From Mesorhizobium sp. J428 (GTDB lineage: Bacteria > Pseudomonadota > Alphaproteobacteria > Rhizobiales > Rhizobiaceae), in NCBI RefSeq assembly GCF_024699925.1, contig NZ_JAJOMX010000001.1:4130001-4194000 (forward strand): a DNA stretch of 64,000 nucleotides, given 5' to 3'. Below are positions 38,473-48,282 of the stretch, piece after piece. A program made the translations under genes and the position numbers. How positions within the stretch are numbered: the first letter of the stretch is position 1; each line of letters begins with the position of its first letter. The notes under the pieces were generated by a model that worked only from the letters and a program-made list of their open reading frames with translations, had not been told where the DNA came from and did not search any database.

Positions 38473-39051
38473 ATGACGACGGACGAGGTCATCCAGATTT
38501 TTCGCGACACGGGAGCGGTGCTCGAAGGGCACTTCATCCTGACGTCGGGCCTGCGCAGCCCGGTCTTCCTGCAGAAGGCGCGCGTTTTCATGCATGCCGA
38601 CAAGACGGCGGTCCTGTGCAAGGCGCTGGCGGAGAAGATCCGCCGGGAGGTGCCCGGCACGATCGACTATGTCGTCGGCCCCGCCGTCGGCGGCATCATT
38701 CCCGCCTACGAGACGTCGCGCCATCTCGGCGTCCCGGCGATCTGGGTCGAGCGCGAGGGCGGCGAGTTTCGCCTGCGCCGCTTCGAGATCGAGAAAGGGG
38801 CACGCGTGGTGATCGTGGAGGACATCGTCACCACCGGCCTGTCGATCCGCGAGACGATCACCTGTCTGCGGGAGATCGGCGCCGAGGTGCTCGCCGCCGC
38901 CTGCATCGTCGACCGCTCGGCCGGCAAGACGAATGTCGGCGTGCCGCTCGTCTCGCTGGCGCAGTATGAAGTGCCGGCCTATCCGGCAGACCGCCTGCCG
39001 CCCGAGCTTGCCGCGATCCCGGCAGTGAAGCCCGGCAGCCGGAATCTCTGA
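38473..39051 (+). CDS. pyrE: Orotate phosphoribosyltransferase
   Basis: 192 residues, PRTase fold. The PRPP-binding loop [16 protein letters not shown] is near residue 115, and the N-terminal [20 protein letters not shown] is typical. It converts orotate and PRPP to OMP in pyrimidine synthesis. ATG 38473 has AGAGGGG upstream; the open frame extends slightly into the rsh end. The acpS start follows 1 nt after its stop. Confidence 0.95.
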   Translation: MTTDEVIQIFRDTGAVLEGHFILTSGLRSPVFLQKARVFMHADKTAVLCKALAEKIRREVPGTIDYVVGPAVGGIIPAYETSRHLGVPAIWVEREGGEFRLRRFEIEKGARVVIVEDIVTTGLSIRETITCLREIGAEVLAAACIVDRSAGKTNVGVPLVSLAQYEVPAYPADRLPPELAAIPAVKPGSRNL

Positions 39052-39052
39052 C

Positions 39053-39452
39053 ATGATCATCGGCCTCGGCAGCGACCTGATCGACATCCGCCGCGTGCAG
39101 AAATCGCTCGACCGCTTCGGCGAGCGCTTCACGCAGCGCATCTTTACCGAGATCGAGCAGGCGAAATCGGATCGCCGCAAGGAGCGCGCGGCCTCACGCC
39201 AAGCGCTTCGCCGCCAAGGAGGCCTGTTCAAAGGCGCTCGGCACCGGTCTTTCGCGCGGCGTCTTCTGGCGCGACATGGGGGTGGTCAACCTGCCCGGAG
39301 GCAAGCCGACCATGCATCTGACCAACGGCGCGGCGAAGCGGCTGGAGGCGATGACGCCGCCCGGACACCGCGCCGTGATCCACCTGACGATTACCGACGA
39401 CTTCCCGCTCGCTCAGGCGTTCGTGATCATCGAAGCCTTGCCGGCGGCCTGA
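39053..39452 (+). pseudogene. acpS: Holo-[acyl-carrier-protein] synthase AcpS, frameshifted
   Basis: The N-terminal half [20 protein letters not shown] to KERAAS is intact with the catalytic Asp. The frame then breaks at 39196-39198, and the family sequence [17 protein letters not shown] resumes in another frame to TGA 39452. Two bases (a TA, giving S-Y-A-K-R) appear to be missing; the corrected product is 133 residues. AcpS attaches 4'-phosphopantetheine to ACP and is essential, so an inactive gene is implausible and consensus error is the best explanation. Confidence 0.9.
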
Positions 39453-39529
39453 GCGACCGGAGTTTCGCCGCATTTGCGTTGCCCCACGCGAGGCAAGTGG
39501 CTAAAGACGTGACCGGAAACGAGGAAGCG

Positions 39530-40276
39530 ATGAGCGTGGCAGAGAAGACAGGCAAGAAGTCCGGCGGGCTTGGCGAAACCGTCAGCGTCATTGTCCAGGC
39601 GCTGATCCTCGCGCTCGTCATCCGCACTTTCCTGTTCCAGCCCTTTTCGATTCCATCCGGCTCGATGCGCCCCACGCTGCTCGAAGGCGACTACCTGTTC
39701 GTGACCAAGTGGGCCTACGGCTATTCGCGCCACTCGCTGCCGTTCTCGCCGAACCTCTTCTCCGGCCGCATCTTCGGCTCCGATCCCGAGCGCGGCGACG
39801 TGGCCGTGTTCAAATATCCGCCCAATCCCTCGCTCGACTACATCAAGCGTGTCATCGGCCTGCCTGGCGACCGCATCCGGATGATCGAAGGCGTGCTCAA
39901 CATCAATGGCACGCCGGTGCAGCGCGTGAAGACCGGCGAGATCAACAATCCCGACATCACAGAGGAGAACCGGCCGGTCGACGTCTATCGCGAGACGCTG
40001 CCGAACGGTGTCTCCTACGACACGCTCGACCTGACGCCGAACGGCATCAGCGACAACACGCGCGAGTTCACGGTCCCGGCGGGCCATTATTTCATGATGG
40101 GCGACAACCGCGACAACTCGGCCGACAGCCGCGTCTTCGGCTTCGTGCCGGCGGAAAATCTCGTCGGTCGCGCCAACATCATCTTCTTCTCGATCTCCGA
40201 CGGCTCGAGCCCGCTCGAGATCTGGAAGTGGCCGACCGACCTGCGTCCGGGCCGCCTGTTCAACTCCGTGCACTGA
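39530..40276 (+). CDS. lepB: Signal peptidase I
   Basis: 248 residues. One N-terminal membrane segment ([19 protein letters not shown]), then the catalytic Ser in [12 protein letters not shown] and Lys in [12 protein letters not shown], and [17 protein letters not shown] near the end. It cleaves signal peptides of exported proteins at the inner membrane. ATG 39530 has GAGGAAG upstream. The stop overlaps rnc by one base. Confidence 0.96.
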   Translation: MSVAEKTGKKSGGLGETVSVIVQALILALVIRTFLFQPFSIPSGSMRPTLLEGDYLFVTKWAYGYSRHSLPFSPNLFSGRIFGSDPERGDVAVFKYPPNPSLDYIKRVIGLPGDRIRMIEGVLNINGTPVQRVKTGEINNPDITEENRPVDVYRETLPNGVSYDTLDLTPNGISDNTREFTVPAGHYFMMGDNRDNSADSRVFGFVPAENLVGRANIIFFSISDGSSPLEIWKWPTDLRPGRLFNSVH

Positions 40277-40989
40277 TGGCGCTGAAGCGGCCGACGGGAG
40301 AAGATCTGGCGCGGATCGTCTGCGAACGGACCGGCCACGCCTTTGGAAATCTCGGCTTGCTCCAGACCGCGCTCACCCATTCGAGCACGGGTGGAGCCAC
40401 GAACAACGAGCGCCTCGAATTCCTCGGCGACCGCGTTCTCGCGCTCGTCGTCTCGGACATGCTGTTCTCCTCGTTCCCCGACGCCAGGGAGGGCGAGCTT
40501 GCGGTCAGGCTCAACGCGCTCGTGCGCGCCGAGACCTGCGCCGATGTTGCACTCGAGATTGGGCTTGAGACGATCATCAGGGCTGACTCCGCCGTGCGCG
40601 CCGGTGTCGGCGCCAAGGCGAAGAACGTTCTGGCCGACGCCACCGAGGCCCTGATCGCCGCGATCTATCTCGACGGCGGCATCAATGCGGCCCGCGCCTT
40701 CATCCTTCGCTACTGGGAGAAGCGTTCGCGCGCGATCGAGACGCTGCCGCGCGACGCCAAGACCGAGCTGCAGGAATGGGCCGCCCAGCAGTCCGGCGCC
40801 CGACCCGCCTATTCGGTCGAGAAACGCGAAGGCCCCGACCACGCGCCGGTGTTCACGGTCGTGGTCGAGCTGCCGGGCTATTCCGGGGCGAGGGCGACCG
40901 GCCGCTCCAAGCAGGCGGCGGAACGCGCCGCCGCCGAGGCATTCCTGGCGCGCGAGGGCATCGGCGCGGCGAAGGAGACAGTGTCGTGA
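40276..40989 (+). CDS. rnc: Ribonuclease III
   Basis: 237 residues. The RNase III signature NERLEFLGDRVLALVVSD is near residue 44, second metal-site residues lie in DATEALIAAIYLDGG, and a C-terminal double-stranded RNA-binding domain follows (about 165-230). It processes rRNA and duplex RNAs. The start overlaps the lepB stop (TGATG) and its stop overlaps the era start (GTGA). Confidence 0.96.
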   Translation: MALKRPTGEDLARIVCERTGHAFGNLGLLQTALTHSSTGGATNNERLEFLGDRVLALVVSDMLFSSFPDAREGELAVRLNALVRAETCADVALEIGLETIIRADSAVRAGVGAKAKNVLADATEALIAAIYLDGGINAARAFILRYWEKRSRAIETLPRDAKTELQEWAAQQSGARPAYSVEKREGPDHAPVFTVVVELPGYSGARATGRSKQAAERAAAEAFLAREGIGAAKETVS

Positions 40990-41915
40990 GCGATGTGAAG
41001 GACAGTGCGGCCAAAGGCGCGCCCGCGACCCGTTCGGGCTTCGTCGCCCTCATCGGCGCGCCGAATGCCGGCAAGTCGACGCTGGTGAACCAGCTCGTCG
41101 GCACCAAGGTGTCGATCGTCACGCACAAGGTGCAGACGACACGAGCGATCGTGCGCGGCATCGCGATCCATGGCGCGGCGCAGATCGTCTTCGTCGATAC
41201 GCCGGGCATCTTCAAGCCGCGGCGCAGGCTGGACACCGCCATGGTCACGACTGCCTGGGGCGGGGCGAAGGATGCCGACATCGTGCTCGTCCTCATCGAC
41301 GCCGAACGCGGCCTCAAGGGCGATGCGGCCGCGATCCTCGAACGGGTTGCCGACGTGAGGCAGCCGAAGGCGCTGATCCTCAACAAGGTGGACCGCGTCA
41401 AGCGCGAGACGCTGCTGGCGCTCACGGCCGAGTGCAACGAGCGTGCCACCTTTGAGCGTACCTTCATGGTCTCGGCGCTCACCGGCTCTGGCTGCCGCGA
41501 CCTCCTCGACTGGCTCGCCGAGGCGCTGCCCGCGGGGCCGTGGTATTTTCCCGAGGACCAGATCTCCGACCTGCCGATGCGCCAGCTCGCCGCCGAGATC
41601 ACTCGGGAGAAGCTGTATCTGCGACTGCATCAGGAGTTGCCTTACTCCTCCACGGTGGAAACCGAGAAGTGGGAGGAGAAGCCCGACGGGTCCGTGCGCA
41701 TCGAGCAGGTGATCTTCGTCGAGCGCGACAGCCAGAAAAAGATCGTGCTCGGCGAGAAGGGCCAGACCATCAAGGCGATCGGTCAGTCCGCGCGCAAGGA
41801 GATCGCCGAGATCCTCGAACAGAAGGTGCATCTCTTCCTGTTCGTGAAGGTGCGCGAGAACTGGGGCGACGACCCCGAGCGCTACCGCGAGATGGGCCTG
41901 GAGTTTCCCGGATAG
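40986..41915 (+). CDS. era: GTPase Era
   Basis: 309 residues from GTG 40986, which overlaps the rnc stop by 4 nt. G1 GAPNAGKST (near 22), G3 DTPGIF, G4 NKVD, then a C-terminal KH domain with ERDSQKKIVLGEKGQTIKAI. It is an assembly factor for the 30S ribosomal subunit that binds the 16S rRNA 3' end. Normally recO follows directly; here an antisense gene intervenes. Confidence 0.96.
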   Translation: MSDVKDSAAKGAPATRSGFVALIGAPNAGKSTLVNQLVGTKVSIVTHKVQTTRAIVRGIAIHGAAQIVFVDTPGIFKPRRRLDTAMVTTAWGGAKDADIVLVLIDAERGLKGDAAAILERVADVRQPKALILNKVDRVKRETLLALTAECNERATFERTFMVSALTGSGCRDLLDWLAEALPAGPWYFPEDQISDLPMRQLAAEITREKLYLRLHQELPYSSTVETEKWEEKPDGSVRIEQVIFVERDSQKKIVLGEKGQTIKAIGQSARKEIAEILEQKVHLFLFVKVRENWGDDPERYREMGLEFPG

Positions 41916-41930
41916 CGCCCGCTCCGGCGA

Positions 41931-44027
41931 TCACACCGCTTTCGTGACCGGCGGCGCGCAGCGCTCGATGAGGTCGCCGATCGGTTCCGGCCTGTGCAGC
42001 AGGAAGCCCTGGCCGTAATCGACGCCCATCTCGGCCGGCATTTCCAGCGTCTCCTGCTTCTCGATCTTCTCTGCCACGACCGAATAGCCGAGGCTGCGCG
42101 CGATGCCGATGATCGCCGAGACGATCTCGCGGTCGTAGCGGCTCTCCGTCATATGCTCCACGAAGGAGCCGTTGATCTTGATGGCATCGATCGGGAAGCG
42201 GCGCAGATATTCGAAAGAGCTCATGCCGGCCCCGAAATCGTCGAGGCTGACGCGGCACTTGCGCTGCCGCGCATTGAGGATGAACTGCTCCGCCGCCTCG
42301 AAATTCGTAACGGCGGCGGTTTCGGTGATCTCGAACATGATGCTGTGGGGCGAGGTGCCCGTTTCGACCATGACGGTGTCGACAAACTCCCACAGCAGCG
42401 GATCGCTGAGTGTCTGCGCCGACAGGTTGAAGGCGAGCGTGATGCCGCTGCGGGCCGCGGCCGTGCCGTAGCGCATCAGCGTCGTCCGGAAGATCCAGCG
42501 GTCGAGCTTTGCCGCGACGCCGAAGCGCTCCGCTGCGGGAATGAACTCGCCCGGCGGGATCAGCCGCCCGTCCTTGGCGATCAGTCGCACCAGCACCTCG
42601 ACATGGCCGCAGGCCTCCCAGGAATGGCCGATCGGGTGGATTTGCTGCCCGAACAGCGCGATTCGGTCGCTCTCCAGCGCATCCATCGTGTCCGAGGCCA
42701 TCCGCGCCGCGTTGAGGCCCACGGTCGCCGCGCTCCCCTGCGCGGAGAACAGCGCATGGCGGTTCCTCCCCGTTGCCTTGGCGGCGTAGCAGGCGTCGTC
42801 GGCCGAGGCGAGCGCGTCCGACACGGTGACCGTGGCGTCGGCGATGAAGGCGATGCCGATGCTGGCTGCCAGCCGTCGCGCGCCAGAGCTTGGGCCGAGG
42901 TCGGCATCGCGGATCGCGGCCAGGATGTCGTCGGCAAGCTTCTCGGCGGGCGCCACGTCGCAGGCCGGCACCACCAGTGCGAATTCGTCGCCGCCGAGGC
43001 GCGCCGCGTATGCGCCGGGCGGCAGGACGGCGCGTATATCGTCTGCTATCCGCCGCAATGCCACGTCGCCGGCCGCATGTCCTGCGAAGTCGTTCAACGC
43101 CTTGAAGTAATCGAGATCGATGTAGAACACCGCAAGCGGGAATTTTCCGCCTTCGTCGCGCAGTTGCGTCAGCGCGTCATCGAAGGCCGTTCGGTTGAGC
43201 AGGCCGGTGAGGGGATCGTGCCTGGCGGCATAGGCCAGCTCCTGCTCGCGCTTATGTTCGTCGGTCACATCCCTGACAGTGCCCAGCAGGTAACCGGAGG
43301 AATTCGGTTCCGGAATATAGCGGATCAGCGACTCGACGTAGCGCACCTCGCCGTCGCGGCGGATGATGCGGTAGCGGCTGGTGACCACATGCGTGGAGCC
43401 AACCGGAACCTGATGCGCCTCTTCGGCGGCCGCCTTGTCGTCGGGATGCAGGAAGCCGAACCAGAAATCGCTCGGCACTTCGTCGCGATCGCTCGTCACG
43501 CCGAATATCCCGCGCGTGCGCTCGTCCCAGAAGCTGCGCTTGCCGTCGATATCATGGTGCCAGATGCCGGTGCCGCTCGCCTCGAGTGCAAGGCGCAGGC
43601 GCGCATTGAGCTGTTCCAGCGCCTGCTCGGCCGCCTTCTGCCGTGTAATGTCGGTCTGCACGCCGACCACGCGCGTCGGCTTGCCGTTCTTGTCCCGCTC
43701 CACCACTCCGCCGCGGTCGAGTACCCAGATCCACTTGCCCGACTTGTGCCGCAGCCTGAGCTCGGTCTCGATGATCTCGGTCAGGCCGGCAAGATGCTTC
43801 TCACCGCTCGCGAGGGCGCGATCCTTGTCGTCGGGATGGGTCAGTCTCAGCCAAAGATCGCTGACCGGAGGCAGTTCTCCCGGCTCGTAGCCGAGCATCC
43901 GCTCCCAGGTCGGCGAGTAGAAGCACTCATCGGTCTTGAGGTTCCAGTCCCACACGCCGAGCTTCGCCCGGTCGAGCGCGAGTTCCCAGAATGCTTCGTC
44001 ACGGCGGCTGCTGGCCTTTTTCGCCAT
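41931..44027 (-). CDS. PAS-PAS-GGDEF-EAL cyclic-di-GMP signalling protein
   Basis: 698 residues, no membrane segment. Two PAS domains (about 15-125 and 150-260) are followed by GGDEF (about 275-430) with an intact RLGGDEFALV active site and no RxxD inhibitory site five residues before it. The EAL domain (about 445-695) has the signature degenerated to EVLVRL, but NLSAQTL, FEITETAAV, DDFGAGMSSF and IKING remain. It may make and degrade c-di-GMP in response to a redox or ligand signal sensed by PAS. It is inserted antisense between era and recO. Confidence 0.9.
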   Translation of the reverse strand: MAKKASSRRDEAFWELALDRAKLGVWDWNLKTDECFYSPTWERMLGYEPGELPPVSDLWLRLTHPDDKDRALASGEKHLAGLTEIIETELRLRHKSGKWIWVLDRGGVVERDKNGKPTRVVGVQTDITRQKAAEQALEQLNARLRLALEASGTGIWHHDIDGKRSFWDERTRGIFGVTSDRDEVPSDFWFGFLHPDDKAAAEEAHQVPVGSTHVVTSRYRIIRRDGEVRYVESLIRYIPEPNSSGYLLGTVRDVTDEHKREQELAYAARHDPLTGLLNRTAFDDALTQLRDEGGKFPLAVFYIDLDYFKALNDFAGHAAGDVALRRIADDIRAVLPPGAYAARLGGDEFALVVPACDVAPAEKLADDILAAIRDADLGPSSGARRLAASIGIAFIADATVTVSDALASADDACYAAKATGRNRHALFSAQGSAATVGLNAARMASDTMDALESDRIALFGQQIHPIGHSWEACGHVEVLVRLIAKDGRLIPPGEFIPAAERFGVAAKLDRWIFRTTLMRYGTAAARSGITLAFNLSAQTLSDPLLWEFVDTVMVETGTSPHSIMFEITETAAVTNFEAAEQFILNARQRKCRVSLDDFGAGMSSFEYLRRFPIDAIKINGSFVEHMTESRYDREIVSAIIGIARSLGYSVVAEKIEKQETLEMPAEMGVDYGQGFLLHRPEPIGDLIERCAPPVTKAV

Positions 44028-44186
44028 TCCTTCACCCGGTAACTGCCAATGCCGAAAAGATCACAATCTCAAGAACAATACCTTAATCGAAGACATGCGC
44101 TGCCGACCTTCATGCAACGCCCGCGCAGTGTCACCGGTCAGCGCCCGCGCCTTGCTTTCGTCCGCCCATCCGGCCAGACTCGGTGG

Positions 44187-44939
44187 ATGGAGTGGCGTGA
44201 CGAGGGAATCATAATCGGTGTGCGACGTCATGGCGAGACAAGCGCCATCGTCGAGGCGATGACGCGCGCGCATGGCCGCCATCTCGGCCTCGTGCGCGGC
44301 GGCCGTTCGCGCAAGATGCAGCCGATGCTGCAGCCCGGCAACCGGGTCGATCTCATCTGGCGCGCACGTCTCGACGAGCATCTTGGCACCTTCCAGGCCG
44401 AGCCGATCGAGCTCAACGCCGCGCGCCTGTTCGACGCCGCGACCGCCGTGTTCGGCCTGCAGATGCTGGCCGCGCATCTGCGTCTGCTGCCCGAGCGCGA
44501 TCCGCATCCGGCGCTCTACGAGACCCTCGGCCTTGTGCTTTCCCATCTCGACGATGCCGCCTCGGCCGGCGAGCTCGCGGTCCGCTTCGAGCTTCTGGTC
44601 CTCGATGAGCTTGGCTTTGGACTCGACCTTTCAGAATGTGCGGCGACGGGAACACGCGATGATCTCGTCTATGTGTCGCCCAAGTCCGGCCGTGCCGTGT
44701 CGCGCGCGGCGGGCGAGCCCTGGCGCGACGCGATGCTGCCCCTGCCGGCCTTCCTCGACCGCCGCTCCGGCATGCGGGCGGATGCCTCCGCCTTCGAGCA
44801 GGCCTTCCGCCTGACAGGCTATTTCTTCGAGCGACACGTCTACGAGCCGCGCGGCATCGGCCAGCCCGAGGCGCGGGCGAGTTTCATTGCCGCAGTGCGC
44901 CGCGCTTTTCCGAGCAATGCAGGAGCAGCAGCCGAATGA
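44187..44939 (+). CDS. recO: DNA repair protein RecO
   Basis: 250 residues from ATG 44187 ([19 protein letters not shown]), the conserved RecO N-terminus; the open frame extends upstream to 44049 but without family sequence. The OB-fold is followed by the helical domain ([21 protein letters not shown] and [18 protein letters not shown]). It loads RecA onto SSB-coated DNA in the RecFOR pathway. Its stop overlaps the thioesterase start by 4 nt. Confidence 0.93.
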   Translation: MEWRDEGIIIGVRRHGETSAIVEAMTRAHGRHLGLVRGGRSRKMQPMLQPGNRVDLIWRARLDEHLGTFQAEPIELNAARLFDAATAVFGLQMLAAHLRLLPERDPHPALYETLGLVLSHLDDAASAGELAVRFELLVLDELGFGLDLSECAATGTRDDLVYVSPKSGRAVSRAAGEPWRDAMLPLPAFLDRRSGMRADASAFEQAFRLTGYFFERHVYEPRGIGQPEARASFIAAVRRAFPSNAGAAAE

Positions 44940-45451
44940 CCGCAGTCGAGCTTTTCCCCGGCTATGTCGCGCAGAGGGGGATCGGCACGATCCCGCGCGA
45001 GGATGTCGGACTCTATTCGGGCATCGAACTGCTGCAGCGTCTCATCGACGGCCATTATCCCGCCCCGCCGATCGGCGAGCGGCTGAATTTCGGCCTGACC
45101 GAGGTTTCCGAGGGCAGGGCGGTCTTCCGCGGCCTGCCGGGCGAGCGCCATCTCAATCCGCTCGGCTCCGTCCATGGTGGCTGGACCGGCACGATTATGG
45201 ATTCCGCGCTGGCGTGCGCGGTCCAGACGCTGCTCGCCAGGGGCGAGGCGTATACGACGGTGGAATTCAAGGTGAACCTCACCCGGCCAATCACCAGCCG
45301 CACGGGCGAGGTCGTATGCGAGGGCAGGGTGGTGAGCAAGGGCCGCACGATCGCCGTGTCGGAGGCGACGCTGAAGGACAAGGACGGCAAGCTGCTCGCC
45401 TTCGGAACCGAGACCTGCACGATCTTTCCTGTCGCCAATCTTGCAGGTTGA
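44936..45451 (+). CDS. PaaI family thioesterase (hotdog fold)
   Basis: 171 residues. The core signature [20 protein letters not shown] (HGG motif near residue 80) and [16 protein letters not shown] define the PaaI/acyl-CoA thioesterase II-like hotdog family. It hydrolyses an acyl- or aryl-CoA. It is coupled to recO by an ATGA-type overlap, which may be for expression only. The N-terminal 40 residues are an extension beyond the hotdog core. Confidence 0.88.
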   Translation: MTAVELFPGYVAQRGIGTIPREDVGLYSGIELLQRLIDGHYPAPPIGERLNFGLTEVSEGRAVFRGLPGERHLNPLGSVHGGWTGTIMDSALACAVQTLLARGEAYTTVEFKVNLTRPITSRTGEVVCEGRVVSKGRTIAVSEATLKDKDGKLLAFGTETCTIFPVANLAG

Positions 45452-45516
45452 GCCTCCGGGCAACACAGTCCTGATACCCCGCCTCTATGCTCCGCCGGCC
45501 AAACGGGAGGACCGCC

Positions 45517-48282
45517 ATGTTCGACGGCTTCATAGGCACGATCGCGATCGTTGCACTGATCTACTTCGTGTTCCGGCTCTATTCGCGCGTCGGCGCGCTG
45601 GAGGCGGAGGTCGGCAAGCTGCGTGCGGTCGCCCGCCAGCAGGGACATGCGGCCGATGCGCTGCCGTCGGAGATGGCCGCCTATGCGCCGGAGCTCGCCG
45701 AGCAGGACGACGATGAACCCATCGCCGCGCGTGTCGACGACCGGCCCGCCGACGAAGACGCCGAGGAGGCTGCCGGTCCCTGGGCGCGGGCGGCGCGCGA
45801 GGCTGCCGAAACGCCTCCCGAACCCGCGGCGTCCGCCGAGGCGTCGAAGCCGGCCAAGCCCGACATCGAGACCGCGCTCGGCACCCGCTGGGCGGTCTGG
45901 GTCGGCGGCCTTGCGCTCGCCTTCGGCGCCGTCTTCCTGATCCGCTACTCGATCGAGGCCGGCATCTTCGGGCCGCGCGTGCGTCTTTCGCTCGCAGCCC
46001 TCCTCGGTATCGTGCTTGTTGGCGCCGGCGAATTCGTGCGCCGCACCGGCTTCCGCGTGCCTGTGCAGGGTGCCGCCGGAGCCTATGTGCCGGGTATTCT
46101 CACTGCCGCTGGCGCCTTCGCCCTGTTCGGCACGGTCTACGCCGCGCATGGCATCTACGGCTTCATCGGCCCGGCCGCCGCCTTCATTCTCCTCGGCGTG
46201 ATCGGCGTCGGCACGATCGCCGCCGCGCTCGTCCACGGCCAGGCGTTGGCCGGCGTCGGCCTGCTCGGCTCGCTGCTGACGCCAATGCTGGTCGCATCGC
46301 AGGCGCCGAGCCCCTGGTCGCTGTTCGGCTATCTCGCCATCGTGCTCGCCGCGAACACCGCGGTGGCGCGCATCCGTTCCTGGTCGCTGTTGGCTTCCGC
46401 CGGCGTCCTGGGCGCGGGCGTCTGGTCGATGGTGTATCTGGCGGAGGCCTCGCCGGCTGATCCTGCGCCGGTGCTTTTCATCCAGCTCGTCGTGCTCGCA
46501 GCCCTCGTCTTCCTGTGGTTTCGCGGTCGTCCAACCGACGAGCCGACAAACTGGCGCGACACGCCGTCGATCGCCGCGGCCCTGTCCACCGGCCTGTCCG
46601 CCTGCGCACTGCTGGTGTTGGATGAGCTCGTCTTCGCCGGTTCCGCCCCATGGGGCGCGGTCCTCGTCGCCGCGATGATCGCGGCGGCATGGCTGCGCAG
46701 CCGCGCCGTGACCATCCTGCACGCCGCCGGTCTTGTCGCCGTCATCGCCTTCGCCCGCGTCGCGCTCGCTGCCGACTTCTCCATCTACGCCTTCGACGGC
46801 ATCCTGATCTTCGACGGCGGTATGCCGTCCATGCCGCGGTCGACAGCGATGCTTGTCGGCATCCTGCTGTCCCTTCTGTTCCTCGCCCTCGGTCTCTGGA
46901 CCGCGTTCCGCGCGGCCTCGGGGGACGCCCTGCGCTCAGCCTCGTGGTCGCTCTGGGCGGCGGCTGCGCCCGTTGCCATCGTCGCGGCGCTGTGGTTCGC
47001 CTTCGGCTATATCGATCGCGACTATCGCTACGCCTTTGCCATGCTGGTGCTTGCCGGCGTGCTCGCGGCCGGCGCCGAAATGATCTCGCGGCGCGAGACG
47101 CCGGCGCTTGCCGGCGGCTGGGCGGTGTCCTTCGCGCTGGCCGGTGCGTTCGCCGCGGCGGTCGTCTTCTTCCACGCCGCCTTCGGCACGCTTCTCACCA
47201 CCATCCTGTGCGGCCTTCTGGCGCTTGCGCCGGCCTTCGCGACCCGCCTGCGTTCATGGCCGGCACTCGGCTGGCTCTGCGTCACGGCCGTGGCGGTGAC
47301 GATCGCGCGCATCCTGCCTGATCCGACCATCGTCGGCGCGTCCCGGCTCGGCACCATGCCGGTCTTCAACGCGCTCCTGCCCGGCTACGGCCTGCCGGCG
47401 CTCGCCTTCATAGCCGCCGCCTGGCAGCTTGGCCGCACCACGGGCGGTGCGCCCCGCATCGTCGTGGAGGCCGCCGCCGCACTCTTCGCGCTGCTAACGG
47501 TCGCCATGCTGGTCCGCCATGCCATGAACGCCGGCATCATCGACGGCGCGGAGCCGCGCCTTGCCGAACAGGCGATCTACACCCTGATCGCGCTCGGTGC
47601 CGGCGCCATCCTGATCGCGCTCGACCTGCGCTCGCCAAGCCCGGTCTTCCGATACGGCTCGATGGCGGCCGGCGTGGTCTCTGTGCTTCTGATCGTCGCG
47701 CAGCACTTCGGCTTCCAGAACCCGCTCTTCACCAACGAGTCCGTCGGGCCAATCCCCTTTATCGACCTGATCCTGCTCGGCTACCTGCTGCCGGGTCTGG
47801 CGGCGGCGGCCGTCGCCGCGTTCGCGCGGAACCGCAGGCCTGCCTGGTATGTCGCCATGCTGGCGCTGCTTTCGGCGACGCTCATCTTCGCCTGGGCGAC
47901 GCTGGCTTTGCGCCGGCTGTTCCACGGCGAATATCTCGGCCTCGTCAATGGCATGGATCAGGTGGAGACCTACGCCTATTCGGCGCTATGGCTCACCATC
48001 GGCGTGCTGGTGCTGGTGGTCGGCGTGCGTCTGCGCTCGCAGGTGCTACGAATCGCCTCGGCGGTGGTCATCGCGGTTGCCGTCGGCAAGGTGTTCCTGT
48101 TCGACATGTCGGAGCTGGAAGGCGTGCTGCGCGCACTCTCCTTCATCGGCCTCGGCGCGGTGCTGATAGGCATCGGCCTGTTCTACCAGCGGCTTCTGGT
48201 CCGTTCGAGAACCGCCGATGCCGCCAGCGCGGAGATCACTCCGCCGGCGCCAGCACCGGGCGATCGACCGGCCGTTCCTTGA
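45517..48282 (+). CDS. DUF2339 multi-pass membrane protein
   Basis: 921 residues. One N-terminal hydrophobic segment, a short coiled coil (VGALEAEVGKLRAVARQQ), an acidic and Ala/Pro-rich linker (about 55-120), then some 20 or more predicted membrane helices to the end. The DUF2339 family has no established function; its helix-rich topology suggests an envelope role. GGGAGG precedes ATG 45517. Its 3' end overlaps the convergent MFS gene by 47 nt. Confidence 0.88.
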   Translation: MFDGFIGTIAIVALIYFVFRLYSRVGALEAEVGKLRAVARQQGHAADALPSEMAAYAPELAEQDDDEPIAARVDDRPADEDAEEAAGPWARAAREAAETPPEPAASAEASKPAKPDIETALGTRWAVWVGGLALAFGAVFLIRYSIEAGIFGPRVRLSLAALLGIVLVGAGEFVRRTGFRVPVQGAAGAYVPGILTAAGAFALFGTVYAAHGIYGFIGPAAAFILLGVIGVGTIAAALVHGQALAGVGLLGSLLTPMLVASQAPSPWSLFGYLAIVLAANTAVARIRSWSLLASAGVLGAGVWSMVYLAEASPADPAPVLFIQLVVLAALVFLWFRGRPTDEPTNWRDTPSIAAALSTGLSACALLVLDELVFAGSAPWGAVLVAAMIAAAWLRSRAVTILHAAGLVAVIAFARVALAADFSIYAFDGILIFDGGMPSMPRSTAMLVGILLSLLFLALGLWTAFRAASGDALRSASWSLWAAAAPVAIVAALWFAFGYIDRDYRYAFAMLVLAGVLAAGAEMISRRETPALAGGWAVSFALAGAFAAAVVFFHAAFGTLLTTILCGLLALAPAFATRLRSWPALGWLCVTAVAVTIARILPDPTIVGASRLGTMPVFNALLPGYGLPALAFIAAAWQLGRTTGGAPRIVVEAAAALFALLTVAMLVRHAMNAGIIDGAEPRLAEQAIYTLIALGAGAILIALDLRSPSPVFRYGSMAAGVVSVLLIVAQHFGFQNPLFTNESVGPIPFIDLILLGYLLPGLAAAAVAAFARNRRPAWYVAMLALLSATLIFAWATLALRRLFHGEYLGLVNGMDQVETYAYSALWLTIGVLVLVVGVRLRSQVLRIASAVVIAVAVGKVFLFDMSELEGVLRALSFIGLGAVLIGIGLFYQRLLVRSRTADAASAEITPPAPAPGDRPAVP

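Noticed and set aside
36225..38660. 811-codon open frame antisense to rsh
   Set aside because: Shadow frame; the plus strand encodes a complete, unmistakable RelA/SpoT protein.
48236..48282. Functional antisense overlap between the DUF2339 and MFS gene ends
   Set aside because: A 47-nt tail-to-tail overlap is common in compact bacterial genomes and nothing in the sequence suggests more.
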